A DNA stretch of 64,000 nucleotides from NCBI RefSeq assembly GCF_029961765.1, contig NZ_CP124681.1:434001-498000 (forward strand), read 5' to 3'. How positions within the stretch are numbered: position 1 is the first letter of the stretch; each line of letters opens with the position of its first letter. The position numbers were made by a program, and so were the translations under genes. The notes below the pieces were generated by a model, which saw nothing but the letters and a program-made list of their open reading frames with translations, was not told the origin of the DNA and searched no databases. Shown one piece after another: positions 56,258-64,000 of this stretch. The DNA is from Nocardioides sp. QY071. Lineage in GTDB: Bacteria; Actinomycetota; Actinomycetes; Propionibacteriales; Nocardioidaceae.

Positions 56258-57148
56258 CTACCTCACGACCTTGATCCTGGCGACCGCGGCCGGCGAGGTG
56301 TAGCCCGCGGCATCGGTGGCGGTGACGTGGATGGTGTGCTTGCCGAGCCTCAGCTTCGCCTTGAACGGGCTCGCGCAGGGCTTGGGCTGCTTGCCGTCGA
56401 CGGAGCAGATGAACGTGGAGCCGGGCTCGGTCGAGGTCAGCGTCAGCTTGAGCTTCGCCTTGGCACCGCTCGTCCTGAGGACCTTCTTGTACTTGCCGAA
56501 CCCGGCCGTGGGCGCCGCGCAGTCGCCCTGCGACGTCGCCCTGGTCGGGCACTGGTCCTGGGTGACGTCGCCGAACCCGTCCCCGTCCGCGTCGGGCTCG
56601 ACCTGGACGGAGACGTTGATCCGGAGGTTCGCAGCGGTATTCGTCACGTACGTCGAGCCGAGCGCGGGGTCGGGGCCCACGCCCGAGATGTATCTCATCG
56701 TGTCGCCCGCGGTCCCGGCGATACTGCACGGTGCGACCGCCGAGCCCGAGGGAACGCGCAGGCCGAGCCTGTCGCCCGCGGCCACGGAGATGCGGGCCGG
56801 GAAGGTGTTGAGCACGGACGGGGTCAGTGCCCTCGGGACGCTCGATCCGGCGATCGTGTACGTGTTGTCCGGGCCCTCGGGTCCGACCTTGAGCTGGACG
56901 ATGCCGCCCGGGCCGGCGCCGGCCATGACCGACCAGGACGTGATCACACCTTTGCCCGGCACCGTGTAGGAAGGACTGCTCCCGGCGACCGAGTCCTGCC
57001 AGAAGACGGTGTCGGGGGCGCATCCCCCCGTGTCGGCGGGCGTGGCGGCGGTGCCGCCCACGGTGAGCGTCGGAGTGGCCGCCTGGCCGACCGATGCGTA
57101 GAGCACCGCGGCCAGGGGGAGGATGACGAGGGCTCGATGCGTCCGCAT
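56258..57148 (-). CDS. Secreted protein with thrombospondin type-3-like motif and C-terminal beta domain
   Basis: 296 residues. A signal peptide ends near VGQAATP. The middle is beta-rich (SYTVPGKGVITSWSV, LRVPSGSAVAPCSIAG). DADGDGFGDVTQDQCP is a calcium-binding thrombospondin type-3-like repeat, and the C-terminal FICSVDGKQPKPCASPFKAK...HTIHVTATDAAGYTSPAA is the Ig-like/bacterial surface domain often seen in actinobacterial exported proteins. Paired Cys suggest disulfides. Function unknown; probable extracellular or surface protein. Start ATG 57148 gives the signal peptide. Confidence 0.8.
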   Translation of the reverse strand: MRTHRALVILPLAAVLYASVGQAATPTLTVGGTAATPADTGGCAPDTVFWQDSVAGSSPSYTVPGKGVITSWSVMAGAGPGGIVQLKVGPEGPDNTYTIAGSSVPRALTPSVLNTFPARISVAAGDRLGLRVPSGSAVAPCSIAGTAGDTMRYISGVGPDPALGSTYVTNTAANLRINVSVQVEPDADGDGFGDVTQDQCPTRATSQGDCAAPTAGFGKYKKVLRTSGAKAKLKLTLTSTEPGSTFICSVDGKQPKPCASPFKAKLRLGKHTIHVTATDAAGYTSPAAVARIKVVR

Positions 57149-57223
57149 CCGGTCAACGTAGGGACGGTGCCTTACTCGGTCATCCCCAGATTTGGGGATG
57201 AACGCGGTCGGCTCGAGGCGCGG

Positions 57224-57550
57224 TCAGTGCGCGCCGGCGAGGTTGAGCAGCACCACGCCGAGCACGATCAGCGCGAGCGCGGCCGCCTTCATCAGGTCGA
57301 GCCGCTCGTCGAGGAAGAGCACGCCGACCACGGCCATGCCGGCGGTGCCGAGACCTGCCCACACGGCGTACGCGATCGAGACGGGTAGGTGCTTCACGAC
57401 CAGCGCGAGCAGCCAGATCGACGTGGCGTACCCGGCCAGCACGAGCGCGGTCCACAGCGGGTCTCGGAAGCTCTGGGTGCGGGGGAGTGCGGCGCTCGCC
57501 GCGACCTCGACCCCGATGGCGGCCATCAGGAGCGCCCAGGCGATCGCCAT
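57224..57550 (-). CDS. Small multidrug resistance (SMR/EmrE-type) transporter
   Basis: 108 residues forming four transmembrane helices, working as a dual or homodimeric proton-coupled exporter. The essential Glu of helix 1 is present in MAAIGVEVAASAAL, and YAVWAGLGTAGMAVVGVLFL with DERLDLMKAAAL are typical SMR segments. AGGAAGG lies six bases before ATG 57550. It is divergent from a TetR regulator over 80 bp containing two tandem 16-bp operators. Substrate (quaternary cations or guanidinium-type compounds) not determinable. Confidence 0.9.
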   Translation of the reverse strand: MAIAWALLMAAIGVEVAASAALPRTQSFRDPLWTALVLAGYATSIWLLALVVKHLPVSIAYAVWAGLGTAGMAVVGVLFLDERLDLMKAAALALIVLGVVLLNLAGAH

Positions 57551-57587
57551 GGCGCACCTTCCTCTCTGCCCGTCCTCACGGGCCGCG

Positions 57588-57603
57588 TGTAGCAACTGCT
57601 ACA
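57588..57603. promoter_or_regulatory. TetR operator 1
   Basis: TGTAGCAACTGCTACA, a perfect dyad of two 7-bp arms about AC. Lies on the SMR side of the divergent promoter. Confidence 0.75.
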
Positions 57604-57606
57604 TAC

Positions 57607-57622
57607 TGTAGCACCTGCTACA
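57607..57622. promoter_or_regulatory. TetR operator 2
   Basis: TGTAGCACCTGCTACA, same dyad arms as operator 1, with centres 19 bp apart (nearly two turns). It overlaps the TACATT -10 of the tetR gene, implying autorepression. Confidence 0.75.
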
Positions 57623-57624
57623 TT
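57619..57624 (+). promoter_or_regulatory. -10 element of leaderless tetR gene
   Basis: TACATT, six bases, then GTG at 57631; overlapped by operator 2. Confidence 0.5.
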
Positions 57625-57630
57625 CTTCGG

Positions 57631-58215
57631 GTGGAAACGGCGACGGCCCGAGAGGGTGACCGGCGACGACAGCTGGCCGAGGCGGCGACCGACCACGTCC
57701 TCGAGCACGGCCTGATCGGGCTCAGCCTGCGCCCCCTGGCGGCCGCGTTGGGGACCAGCGACCGGATGCTGCTCTACCACTTCTCCGGCAAGGACGACCT
57801 GGTCGCGACCGTGCTGCACACGTCGAACGAGCGGTCGATAGGGCTGGTCCGCTCCCTGCCCGCTGCGCCGTCGGTGCGTGAGGCGGTGGTGGCGCTGTGG
57901 GCCGCCTCGACGCAGGGGCAGCTCGAGCGCTGCCAGCGGCTGTACGTCGAGGCCGCGGCGCTCGGCCTGTTCGGCCAGGAGCCGTACGCCAGCGTGGTCG
58001 GGGACTCCAACCAGGCCTGGCTGCGCGCCCTCGCCGACCTGCTGGTGGCGGCGGGCTGCAGCCCCGCCCTCGCGCCGCGGGCCGCCAACCTGCTCGACGC
58101 CGCGATGATGGGCCTCCAGCTCGACCTGCCGCTCGACCGCGGCACCGCCGCCCTCGACCGGTCGGTCACCGACCTCGCCGACGCGGTGGCCGCTATCGCG
58201 GCATCGGGAGGCTGA
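57631..58215 (+). CDS. TetR-family regulator of the SMR transporter
   Basis: 194 residues. N-terminal helix-turn-helix in GLSLRPLAAALGTSDRMLLY (residues about 28-47), followed by a helical ligand domain. It is divergent from the SMR gene and flanks twin TGTAGCA-type operators, so it most likely represses both genes until a pump substrate binds. GTG 57631 is set by the leaderless -10. It converges on mutY with a 7-bp gap and no visible terminator. Confidence 0.88.
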   Translation: METATAREGDRRRQLAEAATDHVLEHGLIGLSLRPLAAALGTSDRMLLYHFSGKDDLVATVLHTSNERSIGLVRSLPAAPSVREAVVALWAASTQGQLERCQRLYVEAAALGLFGQEPYASVVGDSNQAWLRALADLLVAAGCSPALAPRAANLLDAAMMGLQLDLPLDRGTAALDRSVTDLADAVAAIAASGG

Positions 58216-58222
58216 GAAGGGC

Positions 58223-59095
58223 TCAGGGCAGCCGGTAGCGGCCGTCCGCGTCGACCGCGGCCAGGCCATCGGCGACGAGGGACGCCAGCGCGCGCTCGCG
58301 CTGGTCGGTGCTCTCCCAGGCGAGTTCCAGGCGTGCCTTCGGTACGGCTCCGGGCGCATCGCGCAGCACCGCGAGCAGCCGGCCGCGGCACTGACGGTCG
58401 GTGCCGGCGTACGTCTGCACCTTGCGCGGCGGCCCGTCGTACGCCGGGGCGCCGGCCCGCTGCCACGCACACAGCTCGGTGACCGGGCAGCCGTCGCAGC
58501 GCGGCCGGTCGGCGGTGCAGACCAGGGCGCCCAGCTCCATCACCGCCACCGACCAGGTCGCCGCCGTCGGTGCGTCCTCCGGCAGCAACGAGGCGCCCAG
58601 GTCGCGCTCGGCGCGGGTCACCGAGCGCGGCGGGAACTCGGTCCCGCTCACGGTGCGGGCCAGGACCCGTCGCACGTTCGTGTCGAGGACGACCTGGCGC
58701 TGCCCGTACGCGAACGCCGCCACGGCCGCCGCCGTGTAGTCGCCGATCCCGGGCAGCGCCAACAGGTCGTCGTACGACGCCGGGACCTCGCCGCCGTGCT
58801 GCTCGGTGATCGCGACCGCCGCGGCGTGCAGCCGCAGTGCCCGGCGCGGGTAGCCCAGCCGGCCCCACGCCCGCACCGCCTCGCCGGACGACTCGGCCGC
58901 CAGGTCAGCCGGCGTGGGCCAGCGGGCCAGCCAGGCCTCGTGCACGGGCAGGACGCGGACGACCGGCGTCTGCTGGAGCATGAACTCGCTGACCAGCACC
59001 GACCACGGGGTCGCCTCGGGGCGGCGCCACGGCAGGTCGCGGGCGTTCTCGTCGTACCAGTGCAGGACCGTCTCGACCAGCGGGCTCGTCGTCAT
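58223..59095 (-). CDS. mutY: Adenine DNA glycosylase
   Basis: 290-residue HhH-GPD glycosylase removing A opposite 8-oxoguanine. VSEFMLQQTPVVRV holds the catalytic Glu, LLALPGIGDYTAAAVAAFAY the helix-hairpin-helix and VLDTNVRRVLART the catalytic Asp. The [4Fe-4S] loop CTADRPRCDGCPVTELC is complete. The C-terminal part is short, without a full Nudix-like 8-oxoG domain, as common in actinobacteria. ATG 59095 is chosen; longer frames read through the dispersed element at 59101-59259, which directly abuts this start. No strong ribosome site is seen. Confidence 0.93.
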   Translation of the reverse strand: MTTSPLVETVLHWYDENARDLPWRRPEATPWSVLVSEFMLQQTPVVRVLPVHEAWLARWPTPADLAAESSGEAVRAWGRLGYPRRALRLHAAAVAITEQHGGEVPASYDDLLALPGIGDYTAAAVAAFAYGQRQVVLDTNVRRVLARTVSGTEFPPRSVTRAERDLGASLLPEDAPTAATWSVAVMELGALVCTADRPRCDGCPVTELCAWQRAGAPAYDGPPRKVQTYAGTDRQCRGRLLAVLRDAPGAVPKARLELAWESTDQRERALASLVADGLAAVDADGRYRLP

Positions 59096-59100
59096 CGCGG

Positions 59101-59259
59101 GGTGGTCGTCTCCGGGGGATCGTCGGGTGGCCAGTGTTCTGGGTGCGTGCATGGCAAGGCGGCGGAGCGAAGTCGTACTGAGGTCGTCCAACGAGCGACG
59201 CCAACGCTGCCAGGTGCGTGCACAGGGCGCTGGAGGCGAGTCCTCGGAGACGACCGCCC
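59101..59259. repeat. Dispersed ~159-bp element, copy 2, with its own terminal inverted repeats
   Basis: Ends 59101-59122 (GGTGGTCGTCTCCGGGGGAT...) and 59238-59259 are inverted at 18 of 22 positions. The 83-bp core (59141-59223) matches copy 1 at both ends and diverges only in the middle. The terminal sequences are unrelated to copy 1. The element starts 5 bp from the mutY ATG and fills most of the gap to the next gene. Confidence 0.7.
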
Positions 59260-59327
59260 CTATTGTGACGTGGCCCCGATCGCCGGTGACGTCGGCGGGT
59301 CAGCCGGGATCGTGGGGCGCGGCTGAC

Positions 59328-59333
59328 TACCGT
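59328..59333 (+). promoter_or_regulatory. -10 element of leaderless membrane-anchored protein gene
   Basis: TACCGT, six bases, then ATG at 59340, just outside the dispersed element. Confidence 0.45.
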
Positions 59334-59339
59334 CGTCCC

Positions 59340-60113
59340 ATGCCCACGTCTCGCCAGCTCCCGCCCGGGGTGTACTGGCGGCGCCGGGTCTTCGTGCTCG
59401 GCATCGCCTTCGCGCTGGTGTTCGTGATCGCGCGCCTGCTCACCGCCGGCAGCGACGGCAGCTCGGGCGAGCAGCCGGCCGCGGAGCAGGCCGGGGGCCA
59501 GGTCCGGACGACCGGGTCCGACGAGGCGGGCAAGGGCGGCAAGGACGGCGGCAAGGCCGACGGTGCGGCCGACGGCGCGCAGGCTGGTGGGGGCGCGACG
59601 ACGCCGGCCACCGTGCCCACGACGCCCACCCTCGCCGTACCCGACGGCGAGTGCTCGGCCGCGGACGTCCTCGTCACGCCCTCGATCGCGCCCGGTGCCG
59701 TCGCGGGCCGGGACGTCGTCATCTCGCTGTCGCTGCAGACCCGCGAGTCGGAGGCCTGCACCTGGCAGGTCGGCCCCGACTCCCTCGTCGTGAAGGTCGC
59801 CCGAGGCTCCGAGGACGTGTGGACCACCCGGCAGTGCAAGCAGGCGATCCCCGCCCAGTCGGTCGTCGTACGCAAGGCCGTCCCGAGCACCATCCAGCTC
59901 ACCTGGGCCGAGGCCCGCGAGTCCACCGACGGCTGCACCCGCCGCGCCGGCTGGGCCGAGCCCGGTGACTTCACCGTCGCCGCCGCGGCCCTCGGTGGCG
60001 AGCCTGCGGAGGCCGACTTCGTCCTCAACGCTCCCGTCGCCGAGACCATCCAGGTCACCCCGCAGGACAAGCAGACCAAGAAGGCGAAGAAGTCGAAGAC
60101 GCCGGTCAACTGA
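59340..60113 (+). CDS. Membrane-anchored extracytoplasmic protein of unknown function
   Basis: 257 residues. A single N-terminal helix (VFVLGIAFALVFVIARLL) follows a basic cytoplasmic RQLPPGVYWRRR, then a Gly/Ala/Thr-rich linker of ~60 residues, and an extracytoplasmic beta domain with Cys pairs (DGECSAADV, EACTWQVG, RQCKQAI, DGCTRRAG). The C-terminus is lysine-rich, KKAKKSKTPVN. It holds the position of a mycobacterial membrane protein between mutY and disA. Domain style resembles DUF4232-like beta sandwiches; no assignment made. Confidence 0.78.
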   Translation: MPTSRQLPPGVYWRRRVFVLGIAFALVFVIARLLTAGSDGSSGEQPAAEQAGGQVRTTGSDEAGKGGKDGGKADGAADGAQAGGGATTPATVPTTPTLAVPDGECSAADVLVTPSIAPGAVAGRDVVISLSLQTRESEACTWQVGPDSLVVKVARGSEDVWTTRQCKQAIPAQSVVVRKAVPSTIQLTWAEARESTDGCTRRAGWAEPGDFTVAAAALGGEPAEADFVLNAPVAETIQVTPQDKQTKKAKKSKTPVN

Positions 60114-60180
60114 CCCGGCGCGATCCCCGACGGGCGACCGCGGCCGTTTGGCCATCGCGGCCCGGGGCAGGAGCGCCCCC

Positions 60181-60612
60181 ATGCGCACACGACTCGGGAT
60201 CGTCACCACGCTGCTGCTCGTCCCCGCCCTCGCTGCCTGCGGTGGTTCGCCGGACGCCGCGAGCACGAAGGACTTCTGCACCACCTGGTCGGCCGACTCC
60301 GGCAACGACCTGGCCGGCGTGCACGCCCGGGCCAAGGCGCTCGAGGAGGTCGGCACCCCGGGTGACATCGACGACGACGCCCGCGACGGGTTCGAGGTGT
60401 TCGTCGAGCAGCTCGGCAGCATCGATCAGGAGCAGCTCGAGCAGCTCGACCAGGCCGTGGCCGACACGGCCGGCCTCGCCGAGGTCTACGGCATCGACGA
60501 GGACGACGCCGCCGACGTCGTTGCGTTCTTCGACTACGTCAACAAGACCTGCGCTGCCGCGGATGCTGAGTCGCCGTCGGCCGGCGCTGGAGCCGGCGCC
60601 CCGGCCCGGTGA
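60181..60612 (+). CDS. Small lipoprotein of unknown function
   Basis: 143 residues with signal peptide and lipobox ALAAC. The mature part is strongly acidic and helical, with a Cys pair (KDFCTTW and NKTCAAA) likely to be disulfide-bonded; AFFDYVNKTC near the end is a pattern I have seen in other actinobacterial lipoproteins with no assigned role. It follows the membrane-anchored protein by 67 bp and converges on disA with a 22-bp gap. Confidence 0.75.
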   Translation: MRTRLGIVTTLLLVPALAACGGSPDAASTKDFCTTWSADSGNDLAGVHARAKALEEVGTPGDIDDDARDGFEVFVEQLGSIDQEQLEQLDQAVADTAGLAEVYGIDEDDAADVVAFFDYVNKTCAAADAESPSAGAGAGAPAR

Positions 60613-60634
60613 GCCTCTCCGGCGCGGGCGCTGG

Positions 60635-61708
60635 CTACACGTAGCGCTCGAGGATCGTCGACTCGGCGAGCCGGCTCAGTCCCTCGCGGACGCTGCGTGC
60701 GCGGAGCTCGCCGACGCCCTCGACGGCCTGGAGGTCGTCGATTCCTGCGGACAGCAGCTTCTGCAGCGTGCCGAAGTGGTCGACCAGGCCCTCGATGACG
60801 TTGGCGGGCAGCCGCGGCACCTTGGTGAGCAGGCGGTAGCCGCGCGGCGCGACCGCGCCGTCGAGGTGCTCGCCGGTGCCGATGCCGAGGACCTTCGCCA
60901 CCGCCGACGGGTCGACCAGGTCGGTCGAGGACAGCTGCTCGAGCTTGCCGAGCAGGTCGCCGGGCTCGCGGCTGCGGCGCCGGGACGGGGCGTAGTCACG
61001 GATCACCAGCTCGCGCTCGGTGTCGACGCCCGTCACCAGCTCCTCGAGCTGGAGGGCCAGCAGCCGGCCGTCGGTACCGAGCTCGAGCACGTAGTCCTCG
61101 ATCTCCCGGGCGATCCGGCTGACCATCTCCAGGCGCTGGGCGACGACCGCGACGTCGCGCACCGTCACCAGGTCCTCGATCTCCAGCGCCGACAGGGTGC
61201 TGGAGACCTCGTCGAGGCGCAACTTGTAGCGCTCGAGGGTCGCCAGCGCCTGGTTGGCGCGGGACAGGATCTGGCCGGAGTCCTCGAGGACGTGACGGGT
61301 CTCGCCGACGTACGCCGCGATGATCTGCATCGACTGCGACACCGAGATCACCGGGTGCCCGGTCTGCTTGGCGACCCGGTCGGCGGTCCGGTGTCGGGTA
61401 CCGGTCTCCTCCGACGGGATGCTCTGGTCCGGCATCAGGTGCACGGCAGCCCGGATGATCCGGTTGACAGCGCCGTCGACGATGATCGCGCCGTCCATCT
61501 TGGCCAGCTCGCGCAGGCCGGTGGCGGTGAACGGTACGTCGAGCTCGAAGCCGCCCGTGCACAGGCTGTCGACCAGCCGGTCCTGCCCGAGCACTATCAG
61601 TGCTCCGGTGCGGCCGCGCAGGATCCGCTCGAGTCCGTCGCGCAGCGGAGTGCCGGGGGCGATGGACGCGAGGGCCTCGCGGAGTCGGGGATCGGCCGAC
61701 GTGACCAC
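60635..61708 (-). CDS. disA: Diadenylate cyclase DisA, DNA-integrity scanning protein
   Basis: 357-residue octameric c-di-AMP synthase that scans DNA. The N-terminal DAC domain has [15 protein letters not shown] (DGA motif) and [15 protein letters not shown] (RHR motif); a linker helix bundle and C-terminal helix-hairpin-helix ([15 protein letters not shown]) bind branched DNA. GTG 61708 has AGGGAG five bases upstream and matches the mycobacterial start region. It lies downstream of radA in the same direction, the conserved radA-disA pairing; RadA inhibits DisA in known systems. No c-di-AMP riboswitch was found in the window. Confidence 0.96.
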   Translation of the reverse strand: MVTSADPRLREALASIAPGTPLRDGLERILRGRTGALIVLGQDRLVDSLCTGGFELDVPFTATGLRELAKMDGAIIVDGAVNRIIRAAVHLMPDQSIPSEETGTRHRTADRVAKQTGHPVISVSQSMQIIAAYVGETRHVLEDSGQILSRANQALATLERYKLRLDEVSSTLSALEIEDLVTVRDVAVVAQRLEMVSRIAREIEDYVLELGTDGRLLALQLEELVTGVDTERELVIRDYAPSRRRSREPGDLLGKLEQLSSTDLVDPSAVAKVLGIGTGEHLDGAVAPRGYRLLTKVPRLPANVIEGLVDHFGTLQKLLSAGIDDLQAVEGVGELRARSVREGLSRLAESTILERYV

Positions 61709-61979
61709 TGGTGCTCCCTGCTGATGTGCTGCTCGGACAGGTCTCACCCTATCCGCGCAGGGTGCGCCTCACGCCTCGATATCCGCGCACGGGGTGTCCT
61801 CGGATCCGTGGATGCCGGATCGCGCTCCCCCGAGCCGTCCTCGATCGCGGCCAGGTGGGGGTGCGACGAGATCGATCAGCAGCCGATGGGTCCGGGCGTC
61901 GGCTGCCACGACGAGGCCGCGACCGGGCTGGGGAAGCATGTCCCGACCCTAGGGTGCGGGTGAGGCGGGGTGGTCGGGG
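61709..61979 (-). other. 271-bp gap between radA and disA
   Basis: Contains the disA ribosome-binding site and a possible 56-codon minus-strand frame at 61769-61939 (MLPQPGRGLVVAADARTH...) with a weak AGGG upstream and non-distinct codon usage. No terminator or operator is evident. Confidence 0.4.
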
Positions 61980-63413
61980 CTATTCGACCACCTCCAGCGC
62001 GTGCTTGGTCCGCCGGTCGAGGTGCAGCGCGACCAGGGCGGAGGCGACGTCGGCGACCTCGACCACTCGCATGCCGTCGACGGTCCGTTCACGACCGCCG
62101 CCGCGACGGGCGCCCTGGGCCGCGCCGGGGTCGGCGGGGACCACGGCCATGGCGAAGCCGAGCCGGGCGGCCTCGGCGAGCCGCTGGGGGAGGTCGCGCA
62201 CCCGACGCAGCTCGCCGGAGAGCCCGATCTCGCCGAGGGCGACGACGCCGGCGGGCGGGGCGCTAACGAAGTGGGCGGAGGCGATCGCCACCGCGAGGGC
62301 GAGGTCTGCCCCGGGGTCGCTGATCCGGGCACCGCCGACGGTCGAGGCGAACACGTCGTGCTGGTGGAGCCGGATGCCGCAGTGCTGCTGGAGCACGGCC
62401 AGGATCATCGCCAGCCGGGAGCTGTCGATGCCGGAGGTGGTGCGCCGCGGACGCTCGGCGGGGGAGAGGGTCACCAGACCCTGCACCTCGGCCAGGAGCG
62501 GACGGCGCCCCTCCATCGAGACGGCGACGCAGGTGCCGGGGACCCGGCCGTGGTGGCGCTCGACGAAGATGCCGGTGGGGTCCTCGACGGTGCGGATGCC
62601 GTCGGGGCCGAGGTCGAAGCAGCCGACCTCGTCGACCGGTCCGAACCGGTTCTTGACCGCGCGCAGCATCCGGAACCGCGAGTTGCGGTCGCCCTCGAAG
62701 TGGAGCACGACGTCGACGAGGTGCTCCAGCACGCGCGGACCGGCGATCGCGCCGTCCTTGGTGACGTGGCCGATCATCACCACGGTGATGTCGCGGCTCT
62801 TGGCCATCCGCACCAGCGCCTGCGCCACCTCCTTGACCTGGGTGACGCCCCCCGGCACGCCGTCGACGCCGGAGGCGCTGATCGTCTGCACCGAGTCGAT
62901 GACCACCGTGCTCGGCCGCACCTGCTCGATGTGGGTGAGCACCGCACCGAGGTCGGTCTCGGCGGCGAGGTAGAGCTGGTCGTGGATGCCGCCTGTGCGG
63001 TCGGCGCGCAGCCGGACCTGGGCGGCCGACTCCTCGCCGGTCACGTAGAGCGTGCGCTGCTGGGTGCCGGCGGTGCGGGCGGCCACCTCGAGCAGCAGGG
63101 TCGACTTGCCGACGCCGGGCTCGCCGGCGAGCAGCACCGCGGCGCCGGGCACCAGCCCGCCGCCGAGCACCCGGTCGAGCTCGGGCACGCCGGAGCGGTG
63201 GTGGACGGCCCGCTCGGCCGACACCTGGCCGATCGGGACGGCGGCGTTCGTGACGGGGGCGGCCGACGTACGCCGGGAGGGACCGGCGCTCGCCACCGCC
63301 ACCTCGGACACCGAGCCCCACGCCTGGCACTCGCCGCAACGGCCCACCCAGCGCGCCGTGGACCAGCCGCACTCGCCGCAGCGGTAAGTCGAACGTGTTT
63401 TCGAACCAGCCAT
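61980..63413 (-). CDS. radA: DNA repair protein RadA (Sms)
   Basis: 477-residue RecA-like helicase for branch migration in recombination. The N-terminal zinc finger is CGECGWSTARWVGRCGEC. Walker A GEPGVGKST, Walker B region TVVIDSVQTI, and the family-specific KNRFG motif (AVKNRFGPVDEVG) follow; the C-terminal Lon-like domain (SDPGADLALAVAIASA, LGEIGLSGELRRV) completes it. ATG 63413 is six bases after TACTGT on the minus strand, so it is probably leaderless. Divergent from a LacI-type regulator. Confidence 0.96.
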   Translation of the reverse strand: MAGSKTRSTYRCGECGWSTARWVGRCGECQAWGSVSEVAVASAGPSRRTSAAPVTNAAVPIGQVSAERAVHHRSGVPELDRVLGGGLVPGAAVLLAGEPGVGKSTLLLEVAARTAGTQQRTLYVTGEESAAQVRLRADRTGGIHDQLYLAAETDLGAVLTHIEQVRPSTVVIDSVQTISASGVDGVPGGVTQVKEVAQALVRMAKSRDITVVMIGHVTKDGAIAGPRVLEHLVDVVLHFEGDRNSRFRMLRAVKNRFGPVDEVGCFDLGPDGIRTVEDPTGIFVERHHGRVPGTCVAVSMEGRRPLLAEVQGLVTLSPAERPRRTTSGIDSSRLAMILAVLQQHCGIRLHQHDVFASTVGGARISDPGADLALAVAIASAHFVSAPPAGVVALGEIGLSGELRRVRDLPQRLAEAARLGFAMAVVPADPGAAQGARRGGGRERTVDGMRVVEVADVASALVALHLDRRTKHALEVVE

Positions 63414-63419
63414 GGCACG

Positions 63420-63425
63420 ACAGTA
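63420..63425 (-). promoter_or_regulatory. -10 element of leaderless radA
   Basis: TACTGT on the minus strand, six bases before ATG 63413. Confidence 0.45.
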
Positions 63426-63503
63426 GAACAGACCGCCGACGGAACCGTCCTGGCACGCGGCGGTTGTGGAAAGCGGCGGAGAACGGCGTGGGAGAATCGC
63501 GCG

Positions 63504-64000
63504 GTGGACACCCCTCGCCCGCCGGCCACCCTCGCCGACGTCGCCGAGCGGGCCGGCGTCTCCCGGCAGACGGTGTCCAACGCGATCAACAACCCCGACC
63601 TGCTGCGGCCCGACACCCTGGCGCGGGTGCAGGACGCCATCGAGCACCTCGACTACACGCCCAACCAGGCCGCCCGCCACCTGCGCACCCGCTCCTCGCA
63701 CCTCGTCGGGCTGCGCCTGAGCCCGGCGCAGGAGTTCACCGCCAACATGGCGATGGACCGGTTCGTGCACGCGCTGGTCGAGGCGTCGCGCGAGGCGGGC
63801 TACCACGTGCTGCTGTTCTCCGGCGGCCGCGCGGCGGAGGGCGAGCTGCCCGACCCCCTCGGCGGGTACGACGACCTGCTCCGCTCGACCGCCGTCGACG
63901 CCTTCGTCGTCACCGACACCTACCTCGGCAACCCGCAGACCATCGGCCTGGCGGAGCGCCGCGCGCCGTTCGTGGCGTTCGGGCGCCCGTGGGACGACCC
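63504..64000 (+). CDS. LacI-family transcriptional regulator (3' truncated by window edge)
   Basis: At least 165 residues, open to the window end without a stop. The N-terminal DNA-binding domain is complete: ATLADVAERAGVSRQTVSNA with the recognition helix, and the hinge region NQAARHLRTRSSHLVGL. The effector domain has started (VLLFSGGRAAEGELPD, VDAFVVTDTYLG). It probably senses a sugar and controls genes beyond 64000. GTG 63504 is preceded by GGGAGAA. Divergent from radA with 90 bp between them; no clear palindromic operator in that gap. Confidence 0.88.
   Translation, partial: MDTPRPPATLADVAERAGVSRQTVSNAINNPDLLRPDTLARVQDAIEHLDYTPNQAARHLRTRSSHLVGLRLSPAQEFTANMAMDRFVHALVEASREAGYHVLLFSGGRAAEGELPDPLGGYDDLLRSTAVDAFVVTDTYLGNPQTIGLAERRAPFVAFGRPWDD

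Noticed and set aside
59096..59191. N-terminal extension of MutY to an upstream start in the repeat element
   Set aside because: The extra residues are encoded by the dispersed repeat and are unlike any MutY N-terminus; ATG 59095 gives the normal start.
61769..61939. 56-codon minus-strand frame between radA and disA
   Set aside because: Weak ribosome site, ordinary codon pattern and no recognisable similarity; kept only as a note in the gap entry.

Overview
The window is GC-rich actinobacterial chromosome of a Nocardioidaceae type, most likely Nocardioides. That assignment is inferred from the base composition, many GTG starts, ATGA/GTGA gene overlaps and gene order; it was not tested by a search. 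From recalled Mycobacterium tuberculosis gene order, two conserved blocks appear: nth-tlpA-nudL-marP (1-2851), and a long backbone running ppa, dacB, DUF2342 zincin, tilS, hpt, ftsH, folE, folP-folB-folK, DUF3180, DUF2520, panC-panD, coaX, lsr2, clpC, mutY, disA, radA. There is no rRNA, tRNA, CRISPR array, transposase or prophage, and no gene-free stretch above 300 bp. Layout: 1-2851 DNA repair, redox, CoA-pyrophosphatase and periplasmic protease genes. 2873-9356 a lipid/steroid-type catabolic group (crotonase, MpaB-like oxygenase, OYE-family flavoenzyme, DapB-like oxidoreductase, SDR, MBL hydrolase) with two 14-bp palindromes of the KstR type at its promoters. 9371-13198 a TPP riboswitch with the thiBPQ transporter. 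13209-19060 PAP2-type membrane enzyme, NlpC/P60 hydrolase, acyl-CoA oxidase-like enzyme, methyltransferase and TetR regulator. 19200-26715 ppa, dacB, zincin, tilS, hpt, ftsH, folE. 26769-31797 dTDP-rhamnose genes (fused rmlC-rmlD, rmlB, rmlA) and a glycosyltransferase. 31821-34870 folP-folB-folK and two membrane proteins. 34931-45436 a polyol-phosphate/teichoic-acid-like island: one 1195-aa polymerase-like protein, a Bcs1-like CDP-ribitol synthase fusion, four related sulfotransferase-like proteins and an unknown 277-aa protein. 45632-51818 DUF2520, panC, panD, nadB, nadC, coaX, lsr2. 51831-53372 an unrecognised 513-aa protein. 53591-58215 clpC, a secreted protein and an SMR pump with its TetR regulator. 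58223-63413 mutY, two small envelope proteins, disA, radA. From 63504 a LacI-type regulator runs off the window. The candidate undescribed system is the island at 34931-45436. Its gene set suggests that a CDP-ribitol-derived wall polymer, possibly with rhamnose supplied by the rml genes, is decorated by several PAPS-type sulfotransferases whose C-termini share arginine-rich tails. Other signals of interest are a ~160-bp element present twice (47873-48038 and 59101-59259), each copy abutting a gene start and bounded by its own unrelated inverted repeat; an inverted array of 22-bp units at 19056-19194; a family of long intergenic palindromes; and a TAnnnT box 6-7 bp before many start codons, which points to widespread leaderless mRNAs. 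In three cases that box begins in the stop codon of the preceding gene.
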